Of a stretch of DNA of 64,000 nucleotides, positions 60,601 through 64,000 are shown piece by piece. This DNA comes from Manihot esculenta. Lineage: Eukaryota; Streptophyta; Magnoliopsida; Malpighiales; Euphorbiaceae. The stretch is from NCBI RefSeq assembly GCF_001659605.2, contig NC_035162.2, positions 4,855,248 to 4,919,247 of the forward strand. The letters run 5' to 3'. A program made the translations under genes and the position numbers. Numbering within the stretch: the first letter of the stretch is position 1; the number at the start of each line of letters is the position of its first letter. Under the pieces are notes generated by a model. The model did no database searches. It was not told the DNA's origin and saw nothing but the letters and a program-made list of their open reading frames with translations.

Positions 60601-61371
60601 ACTTGGCTGGAAATCAGTTAAATGCTTGTATTGTCTATGTATATATTCAGGAATCACCAACATTGTAACATAAAATAAGGATATCAAATATAGAAGCATA
60701 AACACTATCGGAACAAGGAAGTTTAAATAAGTTTTGGATATGTAACTGTACTATAATTCCTACCATGGAATTAAATCATTATAACAGCCATTATGTAAAG
60801 GTTCTTAAGCATCTAATTCCTCATTCTCCCCACCCCCTTTTCCCTTCCCAAATGAGAACAACAACAAATGCAGCTGTCCTTCATTATTTTTGTTCTTCTC
60901 TTGTTTTTTATGCACCTATTAAAATCTTTTAAAAGTTTCAACAGCCAAGACTAGTCCACAACTGATATCTCAGAACTCTAAATCCTAACAAAGTTTTAAA
61001 AGAAAGGCATAAAACAACAAATAGTCTAGCAAAAAAAAAAAAACTACAGTTATCCCCACAGCTGGTTGCGAATCATAATTCCTCAAATTCGATGACAAGT
61101 TCAATTTATTTCATAAACGCCAAGAAAACCCATCTAATGAAAACTACCCAAAGATCGTAATTTTACAAACCAAAATGGGTTCATCATGCAAATTAATCTT
61201 GTAAATTACAAACCCAGATAAGAACACAGCTGTACAATACACATTCAGCCAAAAAGGAAAATTGATCTTGTCAAAATCACAAACAGGTCATGGAGTTGTC
61301 ACAAGCACTCACCAGAGCCGGGGAAATGAAGCCCTCGACTGCAGCTTCAAGCGTGACATGACGGCCTTCAT
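57664..61371 (-). CDS. atypical short-chain dehydrogenase (NAD(P)-binding Rossmann protein), probably mitochondrial
   Basis: Ten exons join without a break: 61371-61313, 60485-60374, 60285-60197, 59947-59892, 59808-59753, 59242-59149, 58701-58622, 58428-58386, 57992-57901 and 57831-57664, giving 282 residues. The N-terminus MKAVMSRLKLQSRASFPRL is a likely organelle presequence. The nucleotide-binding turn is LLVLGGNGFVGSHVCREAL (residues about 58-76). YISAADFG and YYEGK (about 162-182) hold the Ser and the Tyr/Lys positions. RPGFVHGTRRVG and PPVHVSSVAKVAVRAA follow the NDUFA9/COQ11-like atypical SDR pattern. The closest plant relatives in memory are the At5g10730/At5g15910 type. The substrate is unknown; related proteins act near ubiquinone synthesis or complex I. 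Confidence 0.92.
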
Positions 61372-61399
61372 TTTTGCCGCTTTCTTTCTTTAATGTAAT

Positions 61400-62100
61400 G
61401 GGTTTTCCTTGGAAAGTGGTAAGAATTGGGTCACTTGAGCGTGTATGAAGAAATCTTTGAAAGAAAATTAGAGAGCATTGATTTGGTTAACACTCAGTAA
61501 TCCATTTAGTGAAAGTAATAGCAGTAGCAACGACCCACAGAACACATGGCGCGGAATGTGGACAAGTCCAACCGCTAGGTCCCCTGCTCATTTACTATTA
61601 TTGATTTTATATAAATTATTCGTAGAAGGTCCACCGGTAATTCTCATCTTCTGGTTGTAAAAATAATTAAATTTAAAATAAATAAATCTAAAAATTCAAA
61701 TTATATTAATATTTAAAAATAAAAATCGGTTAATTTTGTCAGAATCAATATTTTTTATTATTATAATATAATAAATCCGCATCTTATAAAAAATATATAA
61801 AAAAAGTAAATAGAAAACAACTATATTTACCCATAATATTTCTACTTTATAAAATAAGTTATCGTCTGGAAAAAAGAACCACCTTTTCTTTTAGCCTTCC
61901 AAAGCCGAAACCGAAAGGTAGAGCGTAAGTGACACTGTGATTGCAAAGATTCCTCCTTTCATTGAGCCATCCAAACCCAGATTTTTTTTTTTGTCGAATC
62001 CAAGCCCAGATCACAGAAGGCAAATTGGAGCTTTTCTTTTTCCTTTTTTCTTATTCTGCTTCCTGGAGGGTTGAATTACTTGACGGTGAAGCTGTTTTTG
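61400..62100. promoter_or_regulatory. shared divergent promoter region and 5' leader
   Basis: The minus-strand SDR gene (start 61371) and the plus-strand phosphoglycerate mutase gene diverge from here. The middle (61650-61850) is AT-rich. A GC-richer segment from 61890 is the likely transcribed leader of the mutase. No unambiguous TATA box was assigned. Confidence 0.4.
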
Positions 62101-62603
62101 AGGTGAGAGTTTCCTAACTCAGCAGCCATTGATCAGCGCTTCTCTTGGCTTATTTCTATTTACCTGCACTTGTTAATTTTTTAGTATTTCATTTTGTTTG
62201 TCGTCAAATTGCGGTCTTTGATTTAATAGTTCTTTTCATTTTGGCATTGGATGATCATTTCGTTGTAGTTTCTTTGTAAAGCTAATTGGCATACTGCTGT
62301 GTGTTCGGCGTTTATCTAATTTATGGTTGCTCGACTAGTTAGCATAGTTGCTTCTAATTTCAATTTCTGTAGTTCAATCACCGGTTTTGTGCCAATTCCA
62401 CCTATTTGCATTTAACTGTTTAATTCAAGAATCTTCATTTGAAATTTCTTGGTTCACAAAGGAACTTTTTTTTACAGCATTTAATTTCTTTTAATTTTTC
62501 CTTGGATTATTGTGGTTTGTCATTTGAATCCGCTGGTAAAATCCTTGCTGTTAGGTATCCTATTCTTAACTTTTCCATTCTTGTTCATTTTGAATAACAA
62601 AGG
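62101..62603 (+). other. probable 5' UTR intron of the phosphoglycerate mutase gene
   Basis: A good donor (GAG/GTGAGAG near 62101) is followed by T-rich intron-like DNA up to AACAAAG, just before GTATAGAAGC and the ATG at 62613. Leader introns are common in plant housekeeping genes. Confidence 0.4.
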
Positions 62604-62612
62604 TATAGAAGC

Positions 62613-64000
62613 ATGGGAAGTCCCCAACAACCAAAGAGGAGAGTAGCTTTTGTGCTTATTGATGGTCTGGGTGATGTGTCATTGCCAAGGTTTGGATACA
62701 AGACTCCTCTGCAAATAGCCAATGTTCCAAACCTGGATGCCCTTGCATCTGCAGGAATTAATGGCCTTATGGACCCTGTTGAAGTAGGCTTGGCTTGTGG
62801 AAGTGATACTGCTCACCTTTCATTATTGGGTTATGACCCACGAGTATATTATAAGGGTCGAGGTGCATTCGAGTCAATGGGTGCTGGATTGGCTATGTCA
62901 CCTGGTGATATTGCATTCAAGGTGAGTACCTAGGAATAACGGCTTTTGGCCATGGCTATACAGTTATTGCCTTCCCTTTCAGCCCTTTTCTCTTAATGCT
63001 TCATGGTTATATTTGTTGCAGAAGAAAGTTAGGCATTTCCAAAAATCCTTTTTCACTATTGATCTTCACCTTGATATTGCATTCCCTTCAGTTTCTTCTA
63101 CATACTGGCCTTGATATTGCATTCAAAGTGAGTATGTATGAAAAAGTATTTTTTGGCCATGGCTCTACACTTATTGCCTTCCTTCCAGCCTTCTTCTATT
63201 AATATTTAATGTTTCTGGTTATATTTGTTGCAGAAGAAATTTAGGCATTTCCAAGAATATTTTTTAATTTTTCACCATTGATATTCTCATCTAATCTCTA
63301 TTACTGTGTTTAATCTGTAGTCAAATTTTGCAACTTTTGACGAGAAAACTGGAGTAGTCACCAGCAGAAGGGCTGACAGGCACTTTGAAGAAGAAGGACC
63401 AATTCTCTGTGCTGCTCTTGATAGAATGAAGTTGCCATCCTACCCTGAATATGAAGTTAGAGTCAGGTGTGCAGCTATCTTAGTTGTGCTAATCTTGTTT
63501 CTTGATTGATCTAGAAATATACATACTGCAGCTTTTTGTTAAACATTTCTTTGGAACTTTGAAGTTGCCCTGTTCTCTGCAGATCTTCTCTGACAAGCAA
63601 AATTATGGGTGGTAGGTGTAGTGGATGCATGTAATGCAATTCTTGTTTGTGAGTCATTGATCACACCTTAATAACCCAAAAGAAATGGAAAGTGAAACAA
63701 GTAAGGGACAAAAATGATTGCCTGACTAAGCATGTTTTGGAAGTAAGCCTAGAGTATCCATGAGTTCAAGAATGAAACTTTGTGTAAATTTTTGAAATCA
63801 AAATGGGAAACTTTGGGTTTTTTGAAATCAATAATGGGAAATATTGAGGTCCTTTTCTTTTGATTCGAGTCAAAGGCTCTTATTTCAAACATAATGAAGA
63901 AAAAATTATGAGAATCAACCCCTGCAGGTATGCAACAGAACATAGATGTGGAGTGGTTGTAAAGGGGCCAAGATTAAGTGGCAATATATCAGGAACAGAC
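62613..64000 (+). CDS. cofactor-independent phosphoglycerate mutase, ApgM type (partial, 3' end outside window)
   Basis: Three exons lie in the window: 62613-62921, 63321-63466 and 63928-64000 (running off the end), 176 residues so far. It opens MGSPQQPKRRVAFVLIDGLG, with the metal-binding Asp of VLIDGLGD and the nucleophile-bearing turn CGSDTAHLSLLGYDP (Ser/Asp after CG). Then come YYKGRGAFESMGAGLA, TSRRADRHFEEEGPILCAAL and EHRCGVVVKGPRLSGNISGT. This is the archaeal-type 2,3-BPG-independent mutase found in plants (At3g30841/At4g09520 type). It belongs to the alkaline-phosphatase superfamily and interconverts 3- and 2-phosphoglycerate. Intron 1 contains a local tandem duplication. Confidence 0.95.
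62905..63290 (+). repeat. tandem duplication (about 207-bp offset) across exon 1 end and intron 1
   Basis: GATATTGCATTCAAG/GTGAGTA at 62906 recurs as GATATTGCATTCAAAGTGAG at 63113. TTTTGGCCATGGCT, TTATTGCCTTCC, GGTTATATTTGTTGCAGAAG and AGGCATTTCCAA follow in the same order in both copies. A third short piece (GATATTGCATTC) lies at 63073. Confidence 0.88.

Overview
The window is plant nuclear DNA, from an angiosperm and most likely a eudicot. Its genes are short-exon genes with GT-AG introns, lying in very AT-rich spacers, and the products are plant-type: a plastid FtsHi protein, mitochondrial proline dehydrogenase, SLY1, a RADIALIS-like SANT protein and an ApgM-type phosphoglycerate mutase. 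Large GC-richer Ty3/gypsy retrotransposons interrupt the spacers. I think Malpighiales/Euphorbiaceae is plausible from overall resemblance, but this is an impression and not a demonstration.

Layout, 1-22.7 kb. A minus-strand TBC-domain Rab-GAP gene leaves the left edge (exons 1-3092). An AT-rich spacer follows with a 1,077-bp Mutator-like non-autonomous element (5604-6680, perfect 9-bp target duplication). The plus-strand FTSHI3-type gene (7415-11536) encodes an AAA protein without a protease domain. A minus-strand repeat/coiled-coil gene (13825-15251) has its frame broken in several places. Proline dehydrogenase (16773-19263, minus) is complete, and about 3.4 kb of AT-rich DNA without genes follows it.

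Layout, 22.7-41 kb. This is a retrotransposon block lying just beyond the 3' end of SLY1. It holds a solo LTR (22755-24991, TSD CTAAA) and 117 bp later a chromodomain-type Ty3/gypsy element A (25109-40969, TSD CTGTC). A related element B (29004-35065, TSD CAGCT) sits inside the gag of A. B has lost integrase and nearly all of its 3' LTR.

Layout, 41-64 kb. SLY1 (41113-43136, minus) is complete. An AT-rich region with a tandem duplication of about 1.1 kb follows. Next is an old minus-strand Ty3/gypsy element C (about 47427-53308) with a Tat-like antisense ORF remnant, broken by a fragment of an A-family LTR. The right end carries a RADIALIS-like SANT gene (54291-54675), a 68-aa single-pass membrane protein gene (56285-56560, minus), a 10-exon atypical SDR gene (57664-61371, minus) and the 5' half of a cofactor-independent phosphoglycerate mutase gene (62613-64000).

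The host genes are not a pathway cluster: they act in membrane traffic (TBC, SLY1), plastid function (FTSHI3), proline catabolism, glycolysis and transcription. The most unusual material is in the A/B LTRs. It comprises a tandem array of small hairpins whose stems change compensatorily between copies, dense GGTTCGGC-C-GCCGAACC palindromes around the TATA box, and a long leader with several splice-like sites.
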